Assembly: GCA_963529855.1 (NCBI GenBank)
Contig: CAURZK010000005.1
Coordinates: 1-64,000, forward strand
Direction: 5' to 3'
Length of the DNA stretch: 64,000 nt
Source of the DNA: 34-65-8 sp963529855
GTDB lineage: Bacteria > Pseudomonadota > Alphaproteobacteria > Sphingomonadales > Sphingomonadaceae
This document shows positions 1-8,757 of this stretch, piece after piece (position 1 is the stretch's first letter; each line of letters begins with the position of its first letter). The notes under the pieces are model-generated. The model made no database searches and was not told the origin of the DNA. It saw only the letters and a list, made by a program, of their open reading frames with translations. The translations under genes were made by a program, and so were the position numbers.

Positions 1-415
1 ATCATGAAGGAGCCGGACTCTACCTCTGAATGGTAACAATCAGGGGAGCACGTCATCATCAGCCTGGTCGACGGCGCTTCAGTCCTTAAATGCAACTTCG
101 CAGACCTGGGGGTGAGCTACTCAGCTGTATCCCAACCAGCAATGCTTGGTCCCGCACCAAACTCCTAAGCGCACAGGTCTCGGGTAGCCGACGAAAGTCG
201 GGACGCTTCGCCATCTGGCATGGCTGAAATGGAGAGAAGTTCCCCGTCGCTTCTCGACTGATCTCCTACGGCTGAAGCCCGAATTTGAGGGGTGCGCGCT
301 GCCGCTGCGTAAACAGAGAGGCCGGGGTCACTCAACGACACAAAAAGTCCTTTGGGGTCAGCCGGTAGCGCTAGAGCACCGCGATTTCACGCCGGTGCAC
401 AAAAGGGAGAGAGGG
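1..415. other. Left-edge region, no convincing gene
   Basis: No convincing gene is seen. Frame 1 reads to a TAA at 34-36, so the first codons could be the tail of a gene lying off the left edge. The same frame then stays open to a TAA at 166-168, which could be a decayed remnant, but the peptide is not recognisable. A small hairpin with a GAAA tetraloop (CCGAC/GTCGG, 188-201) lies in what would be the leader of the receptor gene. No riboswitch class could be matched. Confidence 0.3.
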
Positions 416-2524
416 ATGAAAAATTGCAAAAACTCACACCGCTGCGGGTTCTTCTTGACGACTTCAGTTCCTGCGATGCTGATCGCAACGCCTGCTTTTG
501 CTCAAGACGCTGAGGAAACGAATGTAGTTGATGTAATCGTTGTCACCGCTGAAAAGCGAGAGCAAGATCTTCAGGAAGTTCCGATAGCCATTACCGCCAT
601 GAGCGGTGATACACTAGCTGCGACCGGCATATCTAACGTTGAGGATCTCCAGTTTTTCGTTCCGGGGGTCTCGGTTACCAATGACTCCATGGCCATTATC
701 AACATTCGTGGCATTGGTACGTCCGCTTTCGGGGTCGCGACGGATCCCAGCACGACCGTTCATTACGACGGCGTCTATATTTCTCGACCCACGACAAGCT
801 ATCAAGACATGTTCGATGTGGAACGGATCGAGGTTCTCCGTGGCCCACAAGGGGTCCTTTTCGGACGCAACTCTGCCGGGGGGACACTGAATATAATCTC
901 AAAAATGCCGACTGACGAACTGACGGGCACGTTAGGAGTTACCGTTGGGAATTTCGGAAAGCGCACTTTCAGCGGAACAGTTTCGGGCGCTGTTTCCGAT
1001 AGTGCTCGAGCCCGACTAACATTAGTAAAGAACGACCGAAACGGCATATACCGCGATGTAAATGTCGACCGAAGTTATCAGAATGAGGATAATTTTGCCG
1101 GGCGAGCAACTCTGGCAATTGATGCGACGGACCGTCTAGAGATAGTAATTCGCGCTGACGCAAGCCGGGACCGTGAAACGGGCTACCCTGCAATTCGGGG
1201 ATCCTATCCTCCAGGCCTCTTGGCAGCGGGGGCGACCGTACCGACTGAAAGCGACGAAATTGCGCTCGATACTGTTCCTCGTTACGATATCGACGCTTGG
1301 GGCACCTCGTCCACAATCCGATACGATGCGGACGACGTGGAAATCAAATCCATCACTGCATTCCGTTCGAGCGATGTCGGTCAGGTGCTGGATGTCGACG
1401 CCACAGACATCTTTCTGCGCAATATTGAATTCGTCGAAAAGTCGAAAACCTTTACGCAAGAAATACAGATCTTCAATACCGATTCCGGGCCACTCCGTTG
1501 GATCCTAGGTGGTTTTTTCCTGAACGAGCGTGGACAGGATCAAATTCAGATACTTGAGCCAGGAAGGGAACTAGCAATCCCGGAAAGCAATACCACAAAC
1601 GCATACGCTTTGTTCGGCCAGGCGAGCTACGAAATCGCCGACCGGCTACGCCTCACCGCCGGCTTACGATACAGCTATGAGAAGAAAGATTTCTCCTACA
1701 ATATCAATCTTGATGGTGACGAGGTTGATCGGGGCTCGCCATCTGCATCCTGGTCGGCATGGACCCCAAAGTTTGGCGTAGACTTCGACGTGAGTGACGA
1801 TGTTCTCGCATATGCATCAGCCTCCCGCGGCTTCAAATCTGGAGGCTTCCAACTAGGCGATGCGCAGCCTTTCTTACCGGAGTACCTGTGGAGTTATGAA
1901 GCTGGTATCAAGAGCACGCTACTTGATCGACAGTTGCGGGCAAACTTCTCGGCATTTTACTACGATTACACCAACTTGCAGGTCGTTCAGTATCTCAATG
2001 GTGTTGCCAGCACGACTAATGCCGGACGAGCTACAATCAAAGGTGTAGAGGCTGAATTTCTTGCCAAGCCCACTGATGGTTTGACGCTAACTTCTACCCT
2101 CGCCTATCTCGATGCGCGGTACGATGTGTATTTCGACAACCAGGTAAGCTTAGAGGGCAACCGTTTACCCAATGCCCCTAAATGGAACGCGACATTTGGA
2201 GCGGAATACGAGGCGTCGCTGGGATCGCGCGGAACTGTGACTCTTCGCGGCGATATTGCTCAACGAGGTGTTGCCTACTTCAAGCCTAATAATGATCCGC
2301 GATATGCTAGTTCGCCGACTACGCTCATAAATAGCCGTATTTCGTGGATGCCCACGGATGGCAGCTGGGAAGTAGCGCTTTACGGCAGGAACCTGACAAA
2401 TGAACGTTATGCGACCTATAAAGCAGTCGGGACTGACGCCCTCGGAGTCTCCAATCCCGACCTGCCTCTTACGGTGTTCGGCGAACCGCGTCAGTACGGC
2501 CTTCAGGTTCGCTACTTCTTCTAA
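416..2524 (+). CDS. TonB-dependent outer-membrane receptor
   Basis: TonB-dependent receptors form gated 22-strand barrels that import siderophores, vitamins or oligomers using the ExbBD-TonB energy system. The ATG at 416 is chosen over an upstream GTG at 395 because a purine-rich ribosome site (AGGGAGAGAGGG) ends directly before it. The product is 702 aa with a signal peptide ending ATPAFA-Q. A TonB-box-like stretch (DVIVVTAEKR) is followed by the plug domain with VLRGPQGVLFGRNSAGG near residue 150, then the barrel. The chain ends in an aromatic residue (VRYFF), as outer-membrane barrels do. Its substrate cannot be read from sequence. It lies left of the tRNA-derived att site, so it is probably host chromosome rather than ICE cargo. 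Confidence 0.93.
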   Translation: MKNCKNSHRCGFFLTTSVPAMLIATPAFAQDAEETNVVDVIVVTAEKREQDLQEVPIAITAMSGDTLAATGISNVEDLQFFVPGVSVTNDSMAIINIRGIGTSAFGVATDPSTTVHYDGVYISRPTTSYQDMFDVERIEVLRGPQGVLFGRNSAGGTLNIISKMPTDELTGTLGVTVGNFGKRTFSGTVSGAVSDSARARLTLVKNDRNGIYRDVNVDRSYQNEDNFAGRATLAIDATDRLEIVIRADASRDRETGYPAIRGSYPPGLLAAGATVPTESDEIALDTVPRYDIDAWGTSSTIRYDADDVEIKSITAFRSSDVGQVLDVDATDIFLRNIEFVEKSKTFTQEIQIFNTDSGPLRWILGGFFLNERGQDQIQILEPGRELAIPESNTTNAYALFGQASYEIADRLRLTAGLRYSYEKKDFSYNINLDGDEVDRGSPSASWSAWTPKFGVDFDVSDDVLAYASASRGFKSGGFQLGDAQPFLPEYLWSYEAGIKSTLLDRQLRANFSAFYYDYTNLQVVQYLNGVASTTNAGRATIKGVEAEFLAKPTDGLTLTSTLAYLDARYDVYFDNQVSLEGNRLPNAPKWNATFGAEYEASLGSRGTVTLRGDIAQRGVAYFKPNNDPRYASSPTTLINSRISWMPTDGSWEVALYGRNLTNERYATYKAVGTDALGVSNPDLPLTVFGEPRQYGLQVRYFF

Positions 2525-2595
2525 TCGCGCAAAGTCGGAGAGTCTACGAATGAACACTAGTTTTTGACACTGAGAATTCTAGCGCAGCAACTGTC

Positions 2596-2619
2596 AGGGC
2601 GGGTGTAGGCACCCGCCCT
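2596..2619 (+). terminator. Hairpin after the TonB receptor
   Basis: A perfect 10-bp stem, AGGGCGGGTG with CACCCGCCCT, encloses a 4-nt loop (TAGG) and is followed by the T-rich stretch ACTTATTTACT. It lies 71 bp past the receptor stop codon and fits an intrinsic terminator, although the T run is interrupted. Confidence 0.65.
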
Positions 2620-2660
2620 ACTTATTTACTGCATGCATTACGACTTGAGATATTGAGGAT

Positions 2661-2705
2661 TGGCGCACCCGACAGGATTCGAACCTGTGACCTTCGCCTT
2701 CGGAG
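2661..2705 (-). other. Candidate attL: 3' 45 nt of tRNA-Arg(CCG)
   Basis: Read on the minus strand, this is the 3' part of a tRNA: the anticodon loop CTCCGAA (anticodon CCG, Arg), the 3' anticodon stem GGCGA, variable loop AGGTC, T arm ACAGG-TTCGAAT-CCTGT, acceptor strand CGGGTGC, discriminator G and CCA. The 5' half is absent: upstream of position 32 the sequence no longer pairs with GGCGA. A truncated tRNA 3' end beside a tyrosine integrase is the classic scar of ICE or island integration. The intact tRNA-Arg gene is expected at the other end of the element, beyond the right edge. Confidence 0.85.
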
Positions 2706-2721
2706 CTAGAATTACAACGTT

Positions 2722-2757
2722 ACGCTAGGCTTTTCAACCCAACGCTAGAGCACGCTA
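2722..2757. repeat. Three ACGCTA direct repeats, candidate integrase arm sites
   Basis: ACGCTA occurs at 2722-2727, 2742-2747 and 2752-2757, so the copies are 20 and 10 bp apart, whole helical turns. They sit between the tRNA-derived core and the integrase gene, where tyrosine integrases bind arm-type sites. The core resembles the CTACGCYA repeats at traG and trbB, so a shared regulator is an alternative. Confidence 0.45.
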
Positions 2758-2760
2758 AAC

Positions 2761-2776
2761 CACTGTAAATACAGTG
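2761..2776. promoter_or_regulatory. Perfect inverted repeat upstream of the integrase
   Basis: CACTGTA and TACAGTG form a 7-bp inverted repeat around a 2-bp AA centre, in an AT-rich patch about 105 bp before the integrase start. It could be an operator or an excisionase site. A following TTTT would also let it act as a weak terminator. Confidence 0.4.
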
Positions 2777-2837
2777 TTTTATTGACTCTTGAGGTTCGCT
2801 GAGCTACGCCAACGACACCCACAGTTTTCGATCCCGT

Positions 2838-2859
2838 GGTGAGTTTTTGGTGAGTTTTT
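2838..2859. repeat. Tandem GGTGAGTTTTT repeat before int
   Basis: Two perfect head-to-tail copies of the 11-mer GGTGAGTTTTT lie 24 bp before the integrase start. They may be integrase binding sites or part of the int control region. Confidence 0.6.
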
Positions 2860-2883
2860 CGAGCCCGCTCTAGCGAGGTGCTT

Positions 2884-4248
2884 ATGTCGAAACTTACGAA
2901 AACCGTCGTGGACAAGGCCGAGCCACGCGACCGTCAATACACCGTTTGGTGCGGTGAGCTGAAGGGCTTCGGCGTCTTCGTGCTGCCCTCCGGCACTCGG
3001 ACCTACTTTGTCGATTACCGGAACGCCAACAATGTGCGGCGCCGGATGAAGCTGGGCCGGCACGGTCAGATCACCGCCGAGCAGGCCCGCACGCTGGCGA
3101 TCCAGGCCCTCGCCGAAGTGGCAAAGGGGAACGATCCGCTCGAAGAACGGAACACCACCCGCAAGGCCATCTCGGTCAAGGAGCTGTGCGAGCTATACAT
3201 CAAGGAACTCGAAGAGGGCCGCATTCTGGGCAAGGGTGGCCGGCCCAAAAAGGCCAGCACCAAGATCACTGATCTCGGCCGGATCAACCGCCACATCATT
3301 CCGCTGCTGGGGAAGAAGCAAGTCACCCATGTCACCAAGGCGGACGTGACGGCGATGATGAAGGACATCATGGCCGGCAAGACCCGCGTTAGCGAGAAGA
3401 CGAAGAAGCTGCGTGGCCGCTCGGTCGTTCGTGGGGGCATCGGCGCTGCGAGCCGCACGGTCGGTCTGCTGGGCGGCATCTTCACCTATGCGCGGGACGA
3501 GCTGGGCATCATCGAGGTCAATCCCGCGCATGGTGTCCGTAAGCCGAAGGACGCGGTGCGGAAGCGTCGGCTGAACGAGGACGAGTATCGAACCCTTGGC
3601 CGCATCCTCGCCAAAGCGGCCGAGGACAAACGCTATACCCGCACTGTCGACATCATCCGGCTGATCGCCATGTCGGGCTGCCGACGTGGCGAGATCATCG
3701 CGGTTCAGAAATCAGAGATCGACACGGTGGGAAGCGCCTTCCGGTTCGAAGACACGAAGGAAGGCCAGTCCGTTCGTCCGATGGGCCTGCCCATCGTCGA
3801 GTATTTCGACGAGTGGGACATGAATGGCGACAGCCCCTATGTGTTTCCCGGCGAGAGGAACGCAGACGGGCCGTTTGGTAGCTTCCCGCGTCATTGGGAG
3901 AAAATCTTCGCCGGGACGGAGTTGGCGGACATGACCGCCCATGTGCTACGTCATAGCTTCGCCAGTCTGGCGAACGATCTCGGCTTCACCGAAATCACCA
4001 TCGCGGCGCTTCTCGGCCATGCTACAGGCACGGTCACAAGCCGCTATGTCCATACGCTCGATGCGGCGCTCGTCATGGCTGCGGATACCGTATCGGGATA
4101 CATCCATGCACTGCTAAGTGGAGCCGAGTTGTCGCACACGCATTATGCGCTTGACCGCAGTTCCCGTAAGGCTGCGTTGGAGCGGTTCCTGACGCCTCGA
4201 CAGAATGCGTCGACGCCAGCGGAGGAATTGGACCGTCTAGCGGCTTAA
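2884..4248 (+). CDS. int: Tyrosine site-specific integrase (DUF4102 type)
   Basis: This recombinase should cut and join the element at the tRNA-Arg 3' end. The start is ATG 2884 (454 aa), with GAGG 5 nt upstream; the in-frame GTG at 2878 overlaps that ribosome site. Residues 1-90 match the DUF4102 arm-binding domain (WCGELKGFGVFVLPSGTRTY). A SAM-like core-binding region follows. The catalytic domain shows the first Arg in SGCRRGE (near 258), HVLRHSFA (near 352), LGHATG (near 376) and the nucleophile Tyr in SRYVH (near 386). All active-site residues are present, so the gene looks functional. It is the first gene inside the att site and is read into the element. Confidence 0.95.
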   Translation: MSKLTKTVVDKAEPRDRQYTVWCGELKGFGVFVLPSGTRTYFVDYRNANNVRRRMKLGRHGQITAEQARTLAIQALAEVAKGNDPLEERNTTRKAISVKELCELYIKELEEGRILGKGGRPKKASTKITDLGRINRHIIPLLGKKQVTHVTKADVTAMMKDIMAGKTRVSEKTKKLRGRSVVRGGIGAASRTVGLLGGIFTYARDELGIIEVNPAHGVRKPKDAVRKRRLNEDEYRTLGRILAKAAEDKRYTRTVDIIRLIAMSGCRRGEIIAVQKSEIDTVGSAFRFEDTKEGQSVRPMGLPIVEYFDEWDMNGDSPYVFPGERNADGPFGSFPRHWEKIFAGTELADMTAHVLRHSFASLANDLGFTEITIAALLGHATGTVTSRYVHTLDAALVMAADTVSGYIHALLSGAELSHTHYALDRSSRKAALERFLTPRQNASTPAEELDRLAA

Positions 4249-4277
4249 TCTATAGGAGGTATCCGATTGGAGAAATC

Positions 4278-5096
4278 ATGGCAGATACAAGGACGCTGAC
4301 CAATCTTACAGTCGATGCTACACCGGACAGCGACGTGGAGAGGCGCCTGGAGATCGCACTGGGTCTCGCGGCTCAATTCGGCAGTTCGCTCACCGCTGTC
4401 TGTTCGGCTTGGCCCGATGGCGTTTCCTTTGCCGACGCGATTACTCATAGCCCCTTCAGTTCGCTCGCCCAGGAGCGCGAACTGCGTAGTGGAATTGCGC
4501 GCGTCTCCTCTGCTTTCGACCGCCTTGCGCGGGGAAAGACGGTCGATACTCAATGGTGCGATAGCATCGCCCATCCAAGTGCTGCGATTCTGGACCATGC
4601 GTTGCTTGCGGACCTGGTGATCATGAGCACGGCGCCCGCTTCGGACTTCGCACATGCCGATGCGCTGGAAGTGGCCGCCCGTTCCGGCTCCCCGGTTTTG
4701 AGGCTCGGGCCGGAAGCACCGACGACATCCTTCAAGAACATATTGATCTGCTGGAAGGATAGCCGGGAGTCTCGATGTGCCCTTCGCGCAGCCGTTCCGA
4801 TGCTTCAACACGCCACCAGGATCGTTCTTGCGGGGGTCGGAGAAGATGTGTCGTCCGACCGCCTTGCAGAGGTTGGAGACTATCTCTCGCTTTACGGTGT
4901 TGAGACTCAAATCTTGCACTTGGCGGGCAACGAGTCCGCTCCTGGCAAACTATTGGCCGACCTTTCCCGCCGCGAAGATTTCCATCTGATCGTTGCGGGC
5001 GCCCGAGCCCACGGCCTTTGGAAGGAGAGACTATTTGGCGGAGTGACCCGAGACTTTCTCGCAGTTACTGACATCAATTGGCTGCTGGCCAACTAA
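4278..5096 (+). CDS. Universal stress protein (UspA family), tandem domain
   Basis: The product is 272 aa, about twice the size of one Usp domain, and reads as two divergent halves (roughly 1-135 and 145-272). Only the second half keeps a recognisable nucleotide-binding tail (VAGARAHG...GGVTRDFL). Usp proteins bind ATP or AMP and promote survival under stress, but no specific substrate is known here. A GGAG lies 5 nt before the ATG. The gene follows int by 29 bp and precedes copA, so it may belong to the metal-stress transcription unit. Confidence 0.8.
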   Translation: MADTRTLTNLTVDATPDSDVERRLEIALGLAAQFGSSLTAVCSAWPDGVSFADAITHSPFSSLAQERELRSGIARVSSAFDRLARGKTVDTQWCDSIAHPSAAILDHALLADLVIMSTAPASDFAHADALEVAARSGSPVLRLGPEAPTTSFKNILICWKDSRESRCALRAAVPMLQHATRIVLAGVGEDVSSDRLAEVGDYLSLYGVETQILHLAGNESAPGKLLADLSRREDFHLIVAGARAHGLWKERLFGGVTRDFLAVTDINWLLAN

Positions 5097-5140
5097 GATT
5101 ACATCTTGGGCGGGCGGATCAACCCGCTATCAGGCAACCT

Positions 5141-6895
5141 ATGACACAACGATGTTTGGACAGGCGCGCTGTTCTGCGCGGCGCAACCCTCATGGGCTCC
5201 GGCCTCGCCCTGGCGGGCTGGTTCCCGGCGTGGGCGCAGCCGGTCTCAGCCGGCATCACATCCGACATGCCCATGCTGAGCGGCGAAGAGATCGCCATCC
5301 GCATCGCGCATCAGCCCATCACGATCGACGGCCGCGCCAGCCACGGCATAGCGATGAACGGCACGATTCCCGCGCCGCTCATCCGCCTGCGCGAGGGTCA
5401 GAATGTGCGCATCGCCGTCGACAACGCACTTGATGAGGACAGCTCGGTTCACTGGCACGGCCTCATCTTGCCAGCCGAGATGGACGGCGTGCCGGGAATC
5501 AGCTTCCCTGGCATCCGGCCCGGCGAAACCTTCGTCTATGAGTTCCCGATCGTCCAGTCGGGCACCTATTGGTATCACAGCCATTCGGGGTTGCAGGAGC
5601 AACTCGGCCACTATGGGCCGATCATCATCGACCCGGCCGACGAAGATCCCGTCCGCTATGATCGTGAGCATGTGCTCGTGCTCTCGGACTATAGCGCAAC
5701 CCATCCGCATGTGATCTTCCGCAAGCTCAAGCAGCAGGAAGGCTATTTCAATCGCCAGCGGCAGACACTCGCCGGTCTCCTCGCCGGGCGCGATCAGACG
5801 ATGCGCGAGCGCCTCCAATGGGGCGCGATGCGGATGGACCCGACCGACGTCGCGGATGTGACTGGCTCGGCCTACACCTATCTCGTCAACGGTTACGGCC
5901 CTGCCGACAACTGGACGGGTCTCTTCCGCCCCGGAGAGCGGGTGCGTCTGCGCGTGATCAACGCGGCCGCCATGACGATCTTCAATTTCCGCATTCCCGG
6001 TCTCAAGCTGACCATCGTGCAGGCCGACGGGCAGAATGTGCGCCCGGTCACGACCGACGAATTGCAGATCACCGTGGCTGAGACCTACGACATCATCGTC
6101 GAGCCGGCGGAGGATCGCGCCTATACGATCGTCGCGGAGGGAAGCGACCGCTCCGGCATGGCGCGCGCCACGCTGGCCCCCCGCGCTGGCATGAGCGCCG
6201 AAATCCCGCCGCTGCGCGAGCGTCCCATCCTCACCATGACCGCTATGGGCATGGGCGGCATGGAGCATGGCGCGACCGGCAACGATCCGCATGTGGGGCA
6301 TGGCGCACCAAGCCCGGCGGCAGCTCCATCATCGCACGGCTCGCATTCCATGCGCGATTTCTCGAACGCGCCCAATGTCGCGCGCACGCCAGCGGTGCAG
6401 TCGATCGCGCCGATGCCGATCGACCGGACCGGCGAGCCGGGGATCGGGCTCGACGACGTTGGCCACGACGTTCTGACTTATCGCCACCTGATGGCTCTCG
6501 ACCGCAACCCCGATGTCAGGGCACCGAGCCGCAGCCTCCAGATTCACCTTACCGGCAACATGGAACGCTATATGTGGGCGTTCGACGGTGTGACATTTAA
6601 CGCGCTCACCGCGCCGATCCCGTTCCGCCAGGATGAGCGCGTGCGCATCACCCTGATTAACGACACGATGATGGCGCATCCGATCCACCTGCACGGCCAT
6701 TTCTTCGAGCTGGTGACGGGACACGGCTCGTATGCGCCGCGCAAGCACACGGTGAACGTCCTACCCGGTGGATCGGCGACGTTCGATGTGACAACCGACG
6801 CGCTCGGCGATTGGGCGTTCCATTGCCACCTGCTCTATCACATGCACGCAGGCATGATGCACGTCGTCGCGGTGCGCCCGGAAGGAGCTGGTTGA
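5141..6895 (+). CDS. copA: Copper resistance multicopper oxidase CopA
   Basis: CopA is a periplasmic multicopper oxidase that binds copper and oxidises Cu(I). The chosen ATG 5141 gives 584 aa, starting with a twin-arginine-type signal (DRRAVLRGATLM...AWAQ). Copper ligands are visible in the N-terminal cupredoxin domain (HWHG; YWYHSHSG) and the C-terminal one (HPIHLHGHFFE; HCHLLYHMHAGMMH). Between the domains lies a Met/His-rich stretch (MTAMGMGGMEHGA, then HVGHGAPS), typical of PcoA/CopA. Its stop overlaps the copB start (TGATG), so the two are translationally coupled. Confidence 0.95.
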   Translation: MTQRCLDRRAVLRGATLMGSGLALAGWFPAWAQPVSAGITSDMPMLSGEEIAIRIAHQPITIDGRASHGIAMNGTIPAPLIRLREGQNVRIAVDNALDEDSSVHWHGLILPAEMDGVPGISFPGIRPGETFVYEFPIVQSGTYWYHSHSGLQEQLGHYGPIIIDPADEDPVRYDREHVLVLSDYSATHPHVIFRKLKQQEGYFNRQRQTLAGLLAGRDQTMRERLQWGAMRMDPTDVADVTGSAYTYLVNGYGPADNWTGLFRPGERVRLRVINAAAMTIFNFRIPGLKLTIVQADGQNVRPVTTDELQITVAETYDIIVEPAEDRAYTIVAEGSDRSGMARATLAPRAGMSAEIPPLRERPILTMTAMGMGGMEHGATGNDPHVGHGAPSPAAAPSSHGSHSMRDFSNAPNVARTPAVQSIAPMPIDRTGEPGIGLDDVGHDVLTYRHLMALDRNPDVRAPSRSLQIHLTGNMERYMWAFDGVTFNALTAPIPFRQDERVRITLINDTMMAHPIHLHGHFFELVTGHGSYAPRKHTVNVLPGGSATFDVTTDALGDWAFHCHLLYHMHAGMMHVVAVRPEGAG

Positions 6896-7995
6896 TGCGC
6901 GCGCCGATCATCGCGCTGACCGCACTGGGCGCGGCAGTCTCCATACCGGCGGCGGCGCAGACTCACGCAGGTCATGGCGCTACCCAAACCCGCCCGCCGG
7001 CCGAGACGCCCGATCGCGCGGTATCTCCGCTTGAAGGGCACGCAAGTCATGAAGCCAGCGATCCGCCACCCGGTGATGATCCGCACGCTGGCCATGCCGA
7101 CCACCGAGAGGTTGCCACACCGGCCGACCCCCATGCCGATCATCGTGCGCATGCGGCGGACCCACACGGAGGACACGGCATCAAGCAAGAAGATCATAGC
7201 GCACATGGCGGCCAGCCTGCGGATGGAAGCGATCCCCATGCGGGTGGCACGGCGCTACCGGCGGGCAAAGCACCGCCGCCGCCCGTTCCAGCCGACTGGT
7301 ATGCCGATCGCAGCTTCGATCCGGCCGAGATGGCACAGGTTCGCGCGGCGCAGCGGCGGGCGCATGGCGGTGGCACTTATAGCCAGGTCATTGTCGACAT
7401 CGCCGAATATCGTGCGATCGGGGAAGGCGGTGGTTATGCGTGGAAAGCCGAAGCCTGGTATGGCGGCGACATAAACCGGCTGGTGCTGAAGACGGAAGGC
7501 GCCGGTCGCTTTCGCGGCGATCTCGATCATGCGGAGGTCGAAGCGCTCTACAGCCGCGCCATCGACCCTTACTGGAATCTGCAAGCCGGGCTGCGCTACG
7601 ATTTCGAGCCGTCGCGCGCCTATGCAGCGGTCGGTGTCGAAGGTCTCGCGCCTTACTGGTTTGAGCTGGAAGGCGCGGTCTTCCTCTCTAATCGGGGCGA
7701 CGTGTTCGCGCGCGCGAGCGGCTACCATGATGTGCGCCTTACTCAGCGGCTGATCCTTCAGCCGCGCGCTGCGATCAATCTGTCCGCGCAGGGCGTCCCA
7801 CGCGATCGCATCGGAGCGGGCCTGTCGAGTGTAGAGCTTGGCGTGCGGCTGCGCTATGAGTTTGCGCGAGAGTTCGCACCCTATGTCGGGGTTCATTGGG
7901 AGCGCAGCTTCGGCGACACCGCTGACTTTGCGCGTGCCGACGGCCGGGACGTCAGCAACGCCAGCTTCGTCGCGGGCGTGCGGCTCTGGTTCTGA
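6895..7995 (+). CDS. copB: Copper resistance outer-membrane protein CopB
   Basis: CopB/PcoB is an outer-membrane partner of CopA. The start ATG at 6895 overlaps the copA stop. The 366-aa product has a signal peptide (MRAPIIALTALGAAVSIPAAA), a His/Asp/Gly-rich segment of about 120 residues with many HAGH, HADH and HGGH elements, and then the conserved CopB barrel domain from about residue 145 (YSQVIVDIAEYRAIGEGG). It ends in VRLWF, an aromatic outer-membrane terminus. The His-rich part probably buffers copper. Confidence 0.93.
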   Translation: MRAPIIALTALGAAVSIPAAAQTHAGHGATQTRPPAETPDRAVSPLEGHASHEASDPPPGDDPHAGHADHREVATPADPHADHRAHAADPHGGHGIKQEDHSAHGGQPADGSDPHAGGTALPAGKAPPPPVPADWYADRSFDPAEMAQVRAAQRRAHGGGTYSQVIVDIAEYRAIGEGGGYAWKAEAWYGGDINRLVLKTEGAGRFRGDLDHAEVEALYSRAIDPYWNLQAGLRYDFEPSRAYAAVGVEGLAPYWFELEGAVFLSNRGDVFARASGYHDVRLTQRLILQPRAAINLSAQGVPRDRIGAGLSSVELGVRLRYEFAREFAPYVGVHWERSFGDTADFARADGRDVSNASFVAGVRLWF

Positions 7996-8020
7996 TCCGC
8001 TCGATGCCTGGAGAGGTCTG

Positions 8021-8589
8021 ATGGTTGAAGCTCCGCATCCCCCATCGCTGAACCTGCCACCTGACCTCAAGCAGGAGCAAACGCGCATCCTTCGCAACAG
8101 CTCGGCCGGCCTGCTCTTCTCCGTGCTGGTTCTGGCGGGCGCCTACTGGCTGCTGCCGTTCTACTTCACGACATCGGCGACCTCATCACGTTCTGGTCAG
8201 GCTCGGCGCTGCTCACCATGTTCTGGGTCCTGGTCGGCTTTTCGATGGTGTCGCGCGGGCGGCGGCATTCGCTCGACGACATTCGCGGCAGCGCCTTCGC
8301 GCTGCCAAGCCCTCGCATCGCCATCTACGTCGCCTTCCTTCAGAACACGGTCGAGCAGGCGCTGATGGCGGTGATCGTCCAGATCGCTGTGTTGTTGCTC
8401 GCGGGCGCGTGGACCGTTCCGCTCGTCGCCGGCCAAGTGCTGCTCTTCGCCATAGGGCGGGTGACGTTTCTCGCGGGCTACCCGAAAGGAGCCGGCGCAC
8501 GCGCGTTCGGTCTGGCGGTCACGGCGCTTCCAACGCTGGCCGGATTCATCGTCGCCCTTGGAGCGTTGGTAGCGAGCGCCATTCCTTGA
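8021..8589 (+). pseudogene. MAPEG-like membrane protein gene, frameshifted
   Basis: Two consecutive frames encode one membrane protein. Frame 2 from ATG 8021 gives MVEAPHPPSLNLPP...GAYWLLPF. Frame 1 takes over near 8161 (LLHDIGDLITFWSGSALL) and runs to the TGA at 8587-8589 with VSRG, SPRIAIYVAFLQNTVEQ and three hydrophobic segments, a pattern resembling MAPEG family proteins. The switch lies near 8155-8165, where frame 2 degenerates into TTSATSSRSG. It is either a real frameshift or a base-call error. The downstream half is intact and long, so decay would be recent. It follows copB by 25 bp. Confidence 0.65.
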
Positions 8590-8649
8590 CCCTGTAGTTG
8601 CTACGGGGTTCATATAAGCCGTCAGATCGACCGCATCGAGGCGACAGAC

Positions 8650-8757
8650 ATGGCAAGTAGATACAGCGGCTTTAGCAGAGTCGCCCCGCAGACGCGAAAT
8701 GAGATTGGGCGACCAGCCTTCTGGATCGCGCTCTCACTGCGTGAGAGCATGTCGTGA
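8650..8757 (+). CDS. Possible 35-aa leader peptide before DUF3703 gene
   Basis: ATG 8650 opens a 35-codon frame (MASRYSGFSRVAPQTRNEIG and so on) whose TGA overlaps the GTG start of the next gene (GTGA). Such overlap suggests translational coupling. No similarity is recognised and it may be chance. Confidence 0.3.
   Translation: MASRYSGFSRVAPQTRNEIGRPAFWIALSLRESMS

Noticed and set aside
1..394. Riboswitch before the TonB-dependent receptor (for example cobalamin)
   Set aside because: A GNRA hairpin is present, but no B12-box or other class-defining core could be found.
2661..2705. Functional tRNA-Arg gene
   Set aside because: The 5' acceptor, D arm and 5' anticodon stem are missing; adjacent bases do not pair.
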